Below are positions 1 through 7,157 of a stretch of 33,984 nt of DNA, piece after piece. The stretch's first letter is position 1; the number at the start of each line of letters is the position of its first letter. The position numbers were made by a program, and so were the translations under genes. The notes beneath the pieces were generated by a model that worked only from the letters and a program-made list of their open reading frames with translations, had not been told where the DNA came from and searched no databases. Origin of the DNA: an uncultured Dorea sp. (GTDB lineage Bacteria > Bacillota > Clostridia > Lachnospirales > Lachnospiraceae); contig CANDQP010000026.1 of the NCBI GenBank assembly GCA_947388185.1, forward strand, positions 1-33,984. Direction: 5' to 3'.

Positions 1-102
1 GAGCCGTTATGGCTCCATTTTGGACTTTATAAGTGGCAAACTCGGGTTCTACCACAGATGCACCCACTTTACAAGAAGTTCGGTTATTGTAACCCGGCGT
101 AA
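1..102 (+). other. Possible 3' end of an ORF entering from the left edge
   Basis: Frame 1 is open from the first base for 33 codons and stops at TAA 100-102. The end of the reading is LPQMHPLYKKFGYCNPA. I do not recognise the peptide, and 33 open codons can occur by chance. If real it is the C-terminus of a plus-strand gene converging on the minus-strand gene that ends at 108. It could equally be non-coding intergenic sequence. Confidence 0.22.
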
Positions 103-107
103 GCAAG

Positions 108-1052
108 TCAGTTACTCTTCCTTTCTCTCATGCGCGCCCTCAGCTCATTAAGCATCTCTCCATGATGCCGTGATTGCATCCGCGGAAATGCTCCAAGCAG
201 ACGTCTGGTGATCCGTGTAGTGCGTTCCGAAAGCTCTGTATATCTTCCCTTCAATTCTGCGTACTTGCCGCGAAGCTCTGCCGCGACTGCTCTCTGCTCT
301 TCCCTGCAACGGTTCTCCCGTATCTTCTCCTCCATACGCTCGATCCGCTCTTCTATGAATCTCCTCTGTTCCTCCGACGCATTCTCAAGCTTCCCGCGCA
401 GTTCTGCTGCCGATTCCTCCAACTGCTTTCTCGTCTCCTGGGACCGCTCCAGAGTCTCCATCACATTCTCATGGATATTCTCACCCAGCCTGTCCGAGAT
501 CTCCTTGAGTTCTCCGGCGATCTTATCCATCGTTTCGAGCCTCTTGTTAAGCTTCAGGACTTCCGCCGCCGTGGCGCACATATCAATGAATGTAACTCCC
601 GAAAACACTACAGCCAACACGATCCCCACAGTAAGCGGGATCATCTCAACCCCTTTGCGGAACACCGGATGGATCACTCTTACGATCACCACGCAGGCAA
701 CGCCCCATGCAAGGGAGAAGACCAGACACACATATCCTCCGATATTCAGCGGCTGGTTCGAATAGTCCCACCATTTGTGATGGAAGATCTTATCCATCAG
801 ATAGCCCGTCATTCCCTCGATCGCAGTGACCAGCGCCGTGGACACCAGGTACAGCGCCGCAATATTCAAATCCTTCGTCTCTAACAGAATCACGACACTG
901 CCGACTCCTATCCCGTAGACCGGGCAGATGGGTCCGTTCAAGAATCCCCTGTTCACGAACTGTCTCTGCTTAACCGTCGCAAACGCAACCTCCGTACACC
1001 ACCCCAAAAAACCATATATAAAAAAATACGAAACAAAATAGTATATCTGCAT
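108..1052 (-). CDS. Putative ABC transporter permease-like membrane protein (CmpB/PF06541 type) with coiled-coil tail
   Basis: A 314-residue protein. Residues 1-155 hold about four to five hydrophobic membrane segments with the family's features: an N-terminal FIYGFLGWCTEV, GFLNGPICPVYGIG, and WDYSNQPLNIGGYVC. This matches the PF06541 family annotated as putative ABC transporter permease, whose transport role is unproven. Residues 165-314 are a long charged helical region (KRLETMDKIAGELKEISDRL onward) rich in Glu, Arg and Lys, predicted cytoplasmic coiled coil. The start ATG at 1052 has GGAGGAG just upstream. It is transcribed divergently from feoA and its promoter overlaps the feo promoter. 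Substrate is unknown; no ATPase partner is adjacent. Confidence 0.8.
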   Translation of the reverse strand: MQIYYFVSYFFIYGFLGWCTEVAFATVKQRQFVNRGFLNGPICPVYGIGVGSVVILLETKDLNIAALYLVSTALVTAIEGMTGYLMDKIFHHKWWDYSNQPLNIGGYVCLVFSLAWGVACVVIVRVIHPVFRKGVEMIPLTVGIVLAVVFSGVTFIDMCATAAEVLKLNKRLETMDKIAGELKEISDRLGENIHENVMETLERSQETRKQLEESAAELRGKLENASEEQRRFIEERIERMEEKIRENRCREEQRAVAAELRGKYAELKGRYTELSERTTRITRRLLGAFPRMQSRHHGEMLNELRARMRERKSN

Positions 1053-1092
1053 CTTTCTCCTCCGGTAACTGTCTATAAATCTTATGTTTACC

Positions 1093-1121
1093 AGTATACT
1101 TCACATTGCTATCTTCGTCAA
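1093..1121 (-). promoter_or_regulatory. Sigma-A-type promoter of the 108-1052 gene
   Basis: On the minus strand TTGACG (1116-1121) is separated by 17 nt from TATACT (1093-1098), about 40 nt upstream of the ATG at 1052. It overlaps the opposing feoA promoter, so the two polymerase sites should exclude each other. Confidence 0.7.
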
Positions 1122-1134
1122 ATAGTGATATGAT
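1106..1134 (+). promoter_or_regulatory. Sigma-A-type promoter of feoAB
   Basis: TTGCTA (1106-1111), a 17-nt spacer, and TATGAT (1129-1134) preceded by TGA, giving an extended -10. It lies about 50 nt upstream of the feoA start and interlocks with the minus-strand promoter at 1093-1121. Confidence 0.6.
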
Positions 1135-1146
1135 AGATTTGTAATA

Positions 1147-1165
1147 GATAATAAGAATCAATAAC
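1147..1165 (+). promoter_or_regulatory. Candidate Fur box of feoAB
   Basis: GATAATAAGAATCAATAAC matches the classical 19-bp Fur consensus GATAATGATAATCATTATC at 15 of 19 positions by hand alignment. It sits just downstream of the feoA -10 box, at the expected transcription start, where a bound repressor would block initiation. Iron-responsive Fur or DtxR control of feo genes is well established; binding here is inferred. Confidence 0.45.
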
Positions 1166-1185
1166 ATTTACAAGGAGCGATACAT

Positions 1186-1416
1186 ATGACACTCAAACAA
1201 GGGAAGAACCATCTCACCTACCGTGTCCGGTCCATAGATATGGAACTTCAGTTAGAACGGCGCCTCGAAGCGCTTGGACTCACCGAAGGGTCTCTCATCA
1301 CGATACTGAACAATGATAAGAAGGGATCTCTCACCGCAAGATTCCGCGGTACCCGGTTCGCTCTGGGCCGGCGGATCGCAGACCACATAGAAGTTACGGA
1401 GGTGCAGGAACTATGA
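1186..1416 (+). CDS. feoA: FeoA, ferrous iron transport accessory protein
   Basis: A 76-residue SH3-like FeoA-domain protein, the normal size for the family. Visible motifs are RRLEALGLTEGSLITILNND and the C-terminal FALGRRIADHIEV. FeoA is a small cytoplasmic protein required by or regulating the FeoB ferrous iron transporter. AAGGAG lies 8 nt upstream of the ATG. The stop overlaps the feoB start by 4 nt (ATGA), so the two are translationally coupled. A Fur-like site upstream suggests induction under iron limitation. Confidence 0.9.
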   Translation: MTLKQGKNHLTYRVRSIDMELQLERRLEALGLTEGSLITILNNDKKGSLTARFRGTRFALGRRIADHIEVTEVQEL

Positions 1417-3458
1417 AAAAGACCGTCAATGTAGGATTTATCGGCAATCCGAACTGCGGGAAGACCACCCTCTTTAACGCATTTACCGGGGCGAACTTGA
1501 AGGTTGCCAACTGGCCCGGCGTAACGGTAGAGAAGAAAGAAGGAAAAACTGTCTACGAAGGGCAGGAATTCAAGCTCATCGACCTGCCAGGTATCTACAG
1601 CCTGACTTCCTATACTATGGAAGAGACCGTTTCCAGGGAGTGTATTATGAGCGATGAGGTAGATGTGATCGTCGACGTTATCGATACATCCTGCCTGGAA
1701 CGCAACCTGTACCTGACGCTGCAGCTCATCGAGCTTGGCAAGCCTGTCGTTCTCGCATTGAACATGATGGATATCGTGGAAGAACGCGGAATGGAGATCG
1801 ACCTCCACCGGCTCCCGGAGATGCTCGGCGTACCGGCCATCCCCGTTACCGCCAGGAAGAAGTCCGGCCTCTCCATTCTGATGCATGCGGTCGCCCATCA
1901 CAGCCAGAGCAAAGAGGCCGGGCCGTTCATCCATCACCATACCGGCAAGTCCTCCTCCCACATGCACAATCATCACGAAGAGTACGCCATGGTCTATGAG
2001 GACTATATCGAAGACAAGATCGACATCATTATGAGACATTTGACCGAACAATACCCCGACGTGGCTAATCCGAGATGGCACGCCATCAAGCTGCTTGAGA
2101 TGGACAAAAATGTAACCGAAAGCCATCCGCTTGACCTTCACGATGTGATTGACCGCAGTTACGAGAAGGATATCATCAACCAGAAGTATGATTTTATCGA
2201 GGAAGTCATCGACGAGATCCTGGTCAACAAATCCGCCAAGGAAGAATCCACCGACAGGATCGACCGTTATCTCACACACCGGTTCTTCGGACTTCCCATC
2301 TTCCTTGGGATCATGGCGCTGGTATTCTTCCTGACCTTCACGATCGGCGACTGGCTGAAGGGATATTTTGAGATCGCGCTGGAACAGATCTCACTGCTTA
2401 CTGCCGGCGGACTTGACGCTCTCCATGTAAGCCCGATGCTGAAATCCCTGATCGTAGACGGGATCATCTCGGGCGTGGGCGGGATCCTTACCTTTCTCCC
2501 CAATATCTTCATCCTCTTTCTGGCCCTGGCCCTGTTGGAGGACAGCGGATATATGGCGAGAGTCGCCTTCGTCATGGACGATATCATGAGCGGGCTTGGC
2601 CTGTCCGGGCGTGCTTTCCTCCCCCTCCTCTTAGGGTTTGGATGTTCCGTCCCCGCCATCATGGCCTCCAGGGCATTGGAACACCGGCGCGACCGTTTTA
2701 AGACCATACTGATCACACCGTTTATGTCCTGCAGCGCCAGGCTTCCCATCTACGTCCTGTTCTCTTCGATGTTTTTCGGAAGATACGCCATGATCGTCTG
2801 CTATTCCATGTATCTGATCGGAATCGCAGTCGCCATTGCCACCGCATTCATTCTGTCGAAGATCGACGGAAGTAAGGCCGAACACACACTGCTGATAGAG
2901 CTTCCGGAGTACAAGTCGCCCAATGCACGGACTATATTCATCTATGTGTGGGAGAAGGTCAAGGATTATCTGGGCAAAGCCGGAACCGTCATCTTCGTCG
3001 CTTCCGTGATCATGTGGGTTGTCTTAAACTTCGGTCCTCATGGATATGTCACAGATATCACCCAGAGCTTCGGTTCTCTGATCGGCAAGGCAGCCGTTCC
3101 GCTGTTTGAACCTGCCGGACTTGGATACTGGCAGATCATTGTTGCCCTGATCGCCGGGATAGCGGCGAAGGAAGTCGTCGTATCAAGCTGCAGCGTACTG
3201 TTCGGCATCCAGAACATCACCACCGCAGGCGGCATGGACGCCATGGTCGCCACATTAGGCGGGCTTGGCTTCGGCGCGGCGAACGCCTACGCGCTGATGG
3301 TATTCTGTCTGCTGTACATACCCTGTACAGCCGCCATTGCCACGATCCACCGTGAACTGAGAAGCATAAAACAGACCCTTGGGATCCTGGCTTACCAGTT
3401 ATTCATTGCATGGCTTATGAGCGTGATCGTGTACCGTATCGGGATGCTCTTACTTTAA
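1413..3458 (+). CDS. feoB: FeoB, ferrous iron transporter (GTPase-permease)
   Basis: A 681-residue inner-membrane Fe(II) transporter. The N-terminal G domain shows G1 GNPNCGKT (residues 11-18), G3 DLPG (57-60) and G4 NMMD (117-120). A linker at residues 162-188 carries nine histidines (HHH at 174-176, then HMHNHH), a metal-binding-looking insert between G domain and membrane domain. The C-terminal half has the FeoB gate motifs, including LGFGCSVPAIMASRALEHRR and PFMSCSARLPIYVLFS with the conserved cysteines. The gene overlaps feoA by 4 nt. No FeoC follows. Somewhat short compared with about 770-residue E. coli FeoB, but ordinary for Clostridia. Confidence 0.96.
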   Translation: MKKTVNVGFIGNPNCGKTTLFNAFTGANLKVANWPGVTVEKKEGKTVYEGQEFKLIDLPGIYSLTSYTMEETVSRECIMSDEVDVIVDVIDTSCLERNLYLTLQLIELGKPVVLALNMMDIVEERGMEIDLHRLPEMLGVPAIPVTARKKSGLSILMHAVAHHSQSKEAGPFIHHHTGKSSSHMHNHHEEYAMVYEDYIEDKIDIIMRHLTEQYPDVANPRWHAIKLLEMDKNVTESHPLDLHDVIDRSYEKDIINQKYDFIEEVIDEILVNKSAKEESTDRIDRYLTHRFFGLPIFLGIMALVFFLTFTIGDWLKGYFEIALEQISLLTAGGLDALHVSPMLKSLIVDGIISGVGGILTFLPNIFILFLALALLEDSGYMARVAFVMDDIMSGLGLSGRAFLPLLLGFGCSVPAIMASRALEHRRDRFKTILITPFMSCSARLPIYVLFSSMFFGRYAMIVCYSMYLIGIAVAIATAFILSKIDGSKAEHTLLIELPEYKSPNARTIFIYVWEKVKDYLGKAGTVIFVASVIMWVVLNFGPHGYVTDITQSFGSLIGKAAVPLFEPAGLGYWQIIVALIAGIAAKEVVVSSCSVLFGIQNITTAGGMDAMVATLGGLGFGAANAYALMVFCLLYIPCTAAIATIHRELRSIKQTLGILAYQLFIAWLMSVIVYRIGMLLL

Positions 3459-3486
3459 AATGAAACTCCCCCTTATTCTCAACAAT

Positions 3487-3505
3487 GAAGTTACACGGTA
3501 ACTTC
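3487..3505 (+). terminator. Short hairpin after feoB
   Basis: An 8-bp perfect stem GAAGTTAC/GTAACTTC with a 3-nt loop, 28 nt after the feoB stop. It is followed by TGATTGCATTT rather than a clean U tract, so it is at best a weak terminator. The next promoter starts almost immediately. Confidence 0.35.
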
Positions 3506-3508
3506 TGA

Positions 3509-3536
3509 TTGCATTTCTGGAAGAATGTGATATAAT
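3509..3536 (+). promoter_or_regulatory. Promoter of the DUF6465 gene
   Basis: TTGCAT (3509-3514), 16-nt spacer, TATAAT (3531-3536) with an upstream TGA forming an extended -10 (AATGTGATATAAT). The same 13-mer occurs at the PHP-gene promoter (5180-5192). Confidence 0.65.
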
Positions 3537-3583
3537 ATTCACGACTCAGTGAAGAGGCTTAGGAGAAATTAGGAGGAATTATA

Positions 3584-4174
3584 ATGGTTACAAAGAAAGA
3601 AGTATCCGAAACTAAGAAAACTGAAACTGCGAAGACATCTGCTGCGGAGATTGTTACAGAATCGACAGAGGCAGCGAAGCCGGCCAGGACAACCAGAAAG
3701 AAAGCAGAGAAGAAAGAACCCGAGAAGAAGACTGCAGAGACCGCAGCAGAATCAGTGAAACCAGTTGTAGAAGCAGAGACAGCAGAATCAAAAACGCCTG
3801 AGAAGACACCTGAGAAGAAAGAACCTGAGAAGAAGACGTCTGCAAGATCAACAAAGAAAGAGACAACCGTGAAGAAGGATACAGCGAAGAAATCACCTGC
3901 GAAGACAACCGTGAAGAAAGAAACGGTTAAAAAAGAAACCGTGAAGAAAGAGACAGCAGCCAAAAAAGAGATCAAGGTGAATGCGGTTGTTGAGCACTAT
4001 GGACGACAGATAGAAGAGAGCGCGATTGTTGCCAATGTGAAGAAAGCATGGACAGCGTCCGGTAAGAAGATCAAGGATATCAAATCGATCGAATTGTATA
4101 TTAAGCCGGAAGAGAACGCGGTTTACTATGTCGTGAACGGAACAGAGACGGGAGCAATTGCATTGTACGAATAG
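3584..4174 (+). CDS. Lys/Thr/Glu-rich DUF6465-family protein, histone H1-like N-terminus
   Basis: A 196-residue protein in two parts. Residues 1 to about 128 are low complexity, with repeats of the KKETV, KKEPEKK and PAKTTVKK type, resembling histone H1-like bacterial tails that bind nucleic acid. The last 68 residues form a compact domain (KVNAVVEHYGRQIEESAIV onward, ending VNGTETGAIALYE) that matches what I recall of DUF6465 in Lachnospiraceae. AGGAGG is 7 nt upstream of the ATG. It has its own promoter and probably forms an operon with the membrane protein 15 nt downstream. Nucleoid or RNA binding is a guess from composition. The repeated codons make slippage-driven length change likely. 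Confidence 0.8.
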   Translation: MVTKKEVSETKKTETAKTSAAEIVTESTEAAKPARTTRKKAEKKEPEKKTAETAAESVKPVVEAETAESKTPEKTPEKKEPEKKTSARSTKKETTVKKDTAKKSPAKTTVKKETVKKETVKKETAAKKEIKVNAVVEHYGRQIEESAIVANVKKAWTASGKKIKDIKSIELYIKPEENAVYYVVNGTETGAIALYE

Positions 4175-4189
4175 GATTGGTTTTAAGTG

Positions 4190-5071
4190 ATGTGGGTTGG
4201 AGATAATTTACTTGAGATGATGAACGGACAGTTTGATGCGTTTTTGCCGATGAACGGACAGTTTGATACAGCCCTTGAATGGGCTTCGCAGATGATATTC
4301 GCGATGCAGATCGCGGCGGTTGTGATCGGACTGCTGGTCTGTTTCCTTGGATTGAAACTGATCAGAGTATTATCCGCAATCTCGGGTCTGGCAGTGGGAG
4401 CGGTATTAGGAACGGCCGCGGCTTTCGGACTCCGGTTTTCAGGTACGATGATACCTGTCACGATACTGGTATGCGCGGTCGTAGTAGCGGTGTTAGCCGT
4501 GGGAATCCGTAAGATAGGAGTCTTTTTTGTGATATTCCTCTATACGGCGGGGATCGTGCTGTCTCTGAATATACCGCAGCCCATGATCCTGCTGATCGCG
4601 TGCGGAGCAGCGGCGCTGCTGGCGGCAGTGCTGTCTATGATCTGGACGGATCCTGTCGTGGTAGTCATTACCGGAATATCAGGAGGTCTGTCTGCAGGGA
4701 TATCTGCTGCAGCGCTGCTTGGAATGGGCGGCAACATATTGCTTAGATACGGGATCAGCGCTGTTCTGGCGCTGCTTGGGATCTTGACGCAGTTTATGAT
4801 CCAGTCCAGGAAGATCGGCAAGAAAGAAAAGGTATATGCCAGTCAGATGCGCAACCAGGTATCCAGAGAATCTGAAGTTGAGAAGGCAAGACGGATACTG
4901 GAAGATGACGAAGAAGAGGATGAGGAATCTGATATCAGAACTGCGGGAAGTACCAGGAAGACCAAGACCGGCAGGAAGAAGAAGGTCAGCAAAAAAGTCT
5001 CCGCCAAGAGCGTTAAAAGCGATGATATGGAAGAGGATGACGATATAACGATCATTCATGAAGATTTGTAA
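4190..5071 (+). CDS. Multi-spanning membrane protein (DUF4203/TMEM198-like) with charged tail
   Basis: About 293 residues. A hydrophobic core of roughly seven membrane segments (from IAAVVIGLLVCFLGLKLI to LALLGILTQFMI) is followed by a cytoplasmic tail of about 80 residues that alternates acidic (DDEEEDEE) and basic (KTGRKKKVSKKVSAK) blocks. The fold resembles the DUF4203/TMEM198 group; no function is known. I chose ATG 4190; a GTG at 4187 and ATGs at 4217 and 4220 are alternatives. The N-terminus contains a tandem 30-nt duplication, so MNGQFD appears twice. It follows the DUF6465 gene closely and ends at a strong terminator. Confidence 0.72.
   Translation: MWVGDNLLEMMNGQFDAFLPMNGQFDTALEWASQMIFAMQIAAVVIGLLVCFLGLKLIRVLSAISGLAVGAVLGTAAAFGLRFSGTMIPVTILVCAVVVAVLAVGIRKIGVFFVIFLYTAGIVLSLNIPQPMILLIACGAAALLAAVLSMIWTDPVVVVITGISGGLSAGISAAALLGMGGNILLRYGISAVLALLGILTQFMIQSRKIGKKEKVYASQMRNQVSRESEVEKARRILEDDEEEDEESDIRTAGSTRKTKTGRKKKVSKKVSAKSVKSDDMEEDDDITIIHEDL
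4220..4267 (+). repeat. Tandem 30-nt period duplication inside the membrane-protein N-terminus
   Basis: The 18-mer ATGAACGGACAGTTTGAT occurs at 4220-4237 and again at 4250-4267, exactly 30 nt apart. It repeats MNGQFD in frame. Each copy begins with ATG, so the duplication also duplicates a possible start codon. Confidence 0.8.
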
Positions 5072-5076
5072 TTTTG

Positions 5077-5121
5077 AGTTACTGTTTACGGGCGTGCCAG
5101 TGAGCGGTAACTTTTTGTTTT
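5077..5121 (+). terminator. Intrinsic terminator after the DUF6465/membrane protein operon
   Basis: A 13-bp stem with several G-U pairs, 5077-5089 against 5100-5112, loop GGGCGTGCCA, followed by TTTTGTTTT. It starts 6 nt after the stop codon. Confidence 0.85.
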
Positions 5122-5164
5122 ATCGATTCTGTCAGGGAATTTCATCCATACAGATCCGATCTGG

Positions 5165-5192
5165 TTGTATTTTAGGCCAAATGTGATATAAT
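5165..5192 (+). promoter_or_regulatory. Promoter of the PHP-domain gene
   Basis: TTGTAT (5165-5170), 16-nt spacer, TATAAT (5187-5192) with the TG extension. It is 58 nt upstream of the chosen start. Confidence 0.65.
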
Positions 5193-5249
5193 AGAGGAAG
5201 GTGCAAGATTATCGGAACCGGAGAAATATAAGTGAAGGAGGCCTTAGCG

Positions 5250-6080
5250 ATGAAGATTGATATGCATTGTCATGTTAAAGAGGGCTCGATCGACAGTAAA
5301 GTAAGTCTGGATGAATATATCACGAAGCTAAAAGAGCATGGGTTCGAAGGGATGCTGATCACAGACCATGATACTTACAAGGGATACCGTCATTGGAAAT
5401 ATCACATGAAGGGGAAGGTTCATGAAGATTTTGTAGTATTGAAGGGGATCGAATATGATACCTATGATGCAGGGCACATTATCTGTATTATGCCGGAGGG
5501 CGTTAAGATGCGCCTGTTGGAGATCAAGGGGCTGCCGGTGAGTGTCCTGATCGATTTTGTGCATCGCCACGGCGGAATCTTAGGACCGGCGCATCCCTGC
5601 GGTGAGAAGTATCTGAGTTTTGCTCATACGAAGAAGTTTTATAAGTCGCCGGAACTTATCAAGAGATTCGATTTTATTGAAGGATTTAACGCGTGCGAGC
5701 CGGAAGAGTCCAACGCAGGTGCAATGAAGCTTGCAATGAAGTATAAGAAGCCTGCGATCGGGGGAAGTGATTCCCATAAGCTTGACTGTGTTTCGCTTGC
5801 ATATACGGAACTGCCGAATAGAGTGACCTGTGAGACAGAACTGATCTCATTGATCCGCAGCAAGGTGCCGATCGGTGTGGGCGGCACTATATACGGGAAG
5901 ACGACGAAGGATAAGATCGGGAAGGCGAATAAGCTGTTGGTGTACTCTTTCTGGTTCTATAATAAGGGCGGCGCTTTATTGAAGATGCGCAAGAGGAAGG
6001 AGAAGGGCCAGGTGGAGAATCCGATCGATCCGATCGATCCGATCGAGATTCCATATCTTAAACTTCAGGGAAAGGCTTAG
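5250..6080 (+). CDS. PHP-domain metal-dependent phosphoesterase
   Basis: 276 residues from ATG 5250, which has AAGGAGG 8 nt upstream; the longer GTG start at 5232 would lie inside that ribosome site. Metal-ligand motifs of the PHP superfamily are present: MHCH (His6, His8), ITDHDT (Asp39, His40), GIEYD (Glu68), GPAHPCG (His115) and GGSDSHK (Asp174, His176). PHP proteins hydrolyse phosphoesters with a trinuclear metal site; relatives act on histidinol phosphate, nucleotides or cyclic substrates, and the substrate here is unknown. The C-terminal tail carries an IDPIDPIE repeat from a 9-nt tandem repeat. Monocistronic. Confidence 0.86.
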   Translation: MKIDMHCHVKEGSIDSKVSLDEYITKLKEHGFEGMLITDHDTYKGYRHWKYHMKGKVHEDFVVLKGIEYDTYDAGHIICIMPEGVKMRLLEIKGLPVSVLIDFVHRHGGILGPAHPCGEKYLSFAHTKKFYKSPELIKRFDFIEGFNACEPEESNAGAMKLAMKYKKPAIGGSDSHKLDCVSLAYTELPNRVTCETELISLIRSKVPIGVGGTIYGKTTKDKIGKANKLLVYSFWFYNKGGALLKMRKRKEKGQVENPIDPIDPIEIPYLKLQGKA

Positions 6081-6082
6081 AC

Positions 6083-6108
6083 AGAGAGAGTCCTACGGGA
6101 CTCTCTCT
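6083..6108. other. Perfect hairpin with UACG tetraloop between convergent genes
   Basis: AGAGAGAGTCC (6083-6093) pairs perfectly with GGACTCTCTCT (6098-6108) around a C(TACG)G loop, a UNCG-type very stable tetraloop when read on the plus strand. Neither side has a U tract (plus side reads TTGAAAAAC), so it is not a canonical intrinsic terminator. It contains the stop codon of the minus-strand DUF4230 gene. A shared 3'-end stabiliser or weak bidirectional terminator is likely. Confidence 0.6.
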
Positions 6109-6866
6109 TGAAAAACAATGACTACTTTATACGCAGGTGATACCGATTTGACAACTGGTTGATAAGTTTCATAGGCGGACAGCTTAGCAAATCGATCCGC
6201 TTCTTCAAATCTTTCTTTTTCATTCAATTTTTCCTGCAGTTTTTGCACTGCTTCTGTTTCAAACTGCTTATGCTGCTCCTGATTTAATTCGATATCTCCA
6301 AATGCCAGCCATCCATTCTTGGTGTCTCCAATCTCTGTTTTCCCGGGATCAAAACTTGTATTATGAAGCACAGCATGCGGGATCTGAATGGTTAATTCAT
6401 AAGTCTCTTCATTTAACTGAATATTCTCCGGTGTGATCTGTGTCAGATCTATAGTATATTGTCCTGTTCCGTGAATCGTCAACGCCTGTTCCCTATTAAA
6501 AAATCCCAAATTGAACAATCCGGTATCCGTTATCGTTGTATTAACGTATGCCTCCTGTTCTTCTACTATCAACAATTTTTGCCGTGTTGTTTCTCCTAAA
6601 ATCGCCTCTTCAAAATCTGCCGCTGTAAATCCCAAAATACCGTTGTTTTCCAGTGTTAAATCATGATTTTCAACAGGCTGTACTTTTTCTGAGGTATTTC
6701 TTTTCTGTATAAAAAAAATACAAACGATCAGCCCTATTATTAAAAATACGCCGATCAAAAGAAGTTTAATTGATAGTCCTTTTTTCCCGTATTTCTTAAA
6801 TGCCTTTTCTACCGATTCGTCTATAATACATTTGAGCTCTTCGCTGCTGATATTCTCTCTACTCAT
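6093..6866 (-). CDS. DUF4230-domain single-pass membrane protein
   Basis: 257 residues. A short cytoplasmic N-terminus (MSRENISSEELKCIIDES) precedes one transmembrane helix at about residues 32-53 (LLLIGVFLIIGLIVCIFFI), then an extracytoplasmic domain of about 200 residues. The domain pattern (TTITDTGLFNLGFF, TGQYTIDLTQITPENI, ETYELTIQIPHAVL) fits DUF4230, a family of unknown function common in Firmicutes. The start overlaps the end of the preceding 57-residue gene by 8 nt, so the two are co-translated. It lies downstream of the kinase-STAND gene but is separated from it by a strong terminator. Confidence 0.82.
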   Translation of the reverse strand: MSRENISSEELKCIIDESVEKAFKKYGKKGLSIKLLLIGVFLIIGLIVCIFFIQKRNTSEKVQPVENHDLTLENNGILGFTAADFEEAILGETTRQKLLIVEEQEAYVNTTITDTGLFNLGFFNREQALTIHGTGQYTIDLTQITPENIQLNEETYELTIQIPHAVLHNTSFDPGKTEIGDTKNGWLAFGDIELNQEQHKQFETEAVQKLQEKLNEKERFEEADRFAKLSAYETYQPVVKSVSPAYKVVIVFQERVP

Positions 6867-7032
6867 CTTTTATCCTTCCCCTTGATTCTCCTGAAATAGT
6901 ACAAGTTTTCGGTTTTGCGCAAGTCGCATCATTCCATCTGTGGTAACAGGCATATACGGTGATCGCTCCTGCTGTTACAACTGTGATGACAACGAATGCA
7001 GCGATTATTATTTTTTTCTTTTTCTCCTTCAT
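6859..7032 (-). CDS. 57-residue membrane peptide with Cys motif
   Basis: Starts at ATG 7032 (MKEKKKKIIIAAFVV), has one membrane helix at about residues 8-29, and ends with a small Cys-bearing tail. The tail reads WNDATCAKPKTCTISGES, which resembles a zinc-ribbon-like repeat often seen in clostridial surface proteins (ATC..PKTC..CG.T.G), but the second Cys of the CxxC pair is Ser47. A longer frame back to 7185 begins inside the terminator of the upstream gene and is rejected. The start overlaps the stop of a possible 20-codon ORF as ATGA. Function unknown. Confidence 0.65.
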   Translation of the reverse strand: MKEKKKKIIIAAFVVITVVTAGAITVYACYHRWNDATCAKPKTCTISGESRGRIKDE

Positions 7033-7091
7033 TTGTTTATGGTCCTTCCTTTCTCTGTATAATCTCTGTAAACCTGTATTAATCTCTTCAT
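7029..7091 (-). CDS. Possible 20-residue leader or small ORF
   Basis: GGAGGGG lies 4-5 nt upstream of ATG 7091, the best ribosome site in this stretch. It opens a 20-codon frame (MKRLIQVYRDYTEKGRTINK) whose TGA overlaps the ATG of the 57-residue gene. The 57-residue gene has only a weaker GGAAGG site of its own, so translation of this ORF may feed it by coupling. The peptide is basic and has no recognisable family. It could also be a chance frame. Confidence 0.4.
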   Translation of the reverse strand: MKRLIQVYRDYTEKGRTINK

Positions 7092-7107
7092 TGACCCCTC
7101 CTTCCTG

Positions 7108-7123
7108 ATGCTGTTCACAGCAT
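7108..7123 (-). promoter_or_regulatory. Palindrome ATGCTGT-GA-ACAGCAT, candidate operator
   Basis: A 16-bp inverted repeat with 7-bp arms lies 17 nt upstream of the possible small ORF at 7091. A TGATATGCT extended -10-like element overlaps its upstream arm on the minus strand, with no good -35. A regulator-bound promoter for the three-gene DUF4230 unit is plausible because a terminator cuts it off from the kinase gene. Confidence 0.4.
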
Positions 7124-7157
7124 ATCACAAGAATTTTTGCACCCGGATTAGTCGATG

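Noticed and set aside
3898-3960. Lys-rich repeats as a CRISPR-like array
   Set aside because: The repeats are short, in frame and degenerate; they encode KKET units of a protein.
6018-6050. GATCCGATC 9-nt tandem repeats near the end of the PHP gene
   Set aside because: Only three copies, in frame and coding for IDPIDPIE; not a CRISPR or regulatory array.
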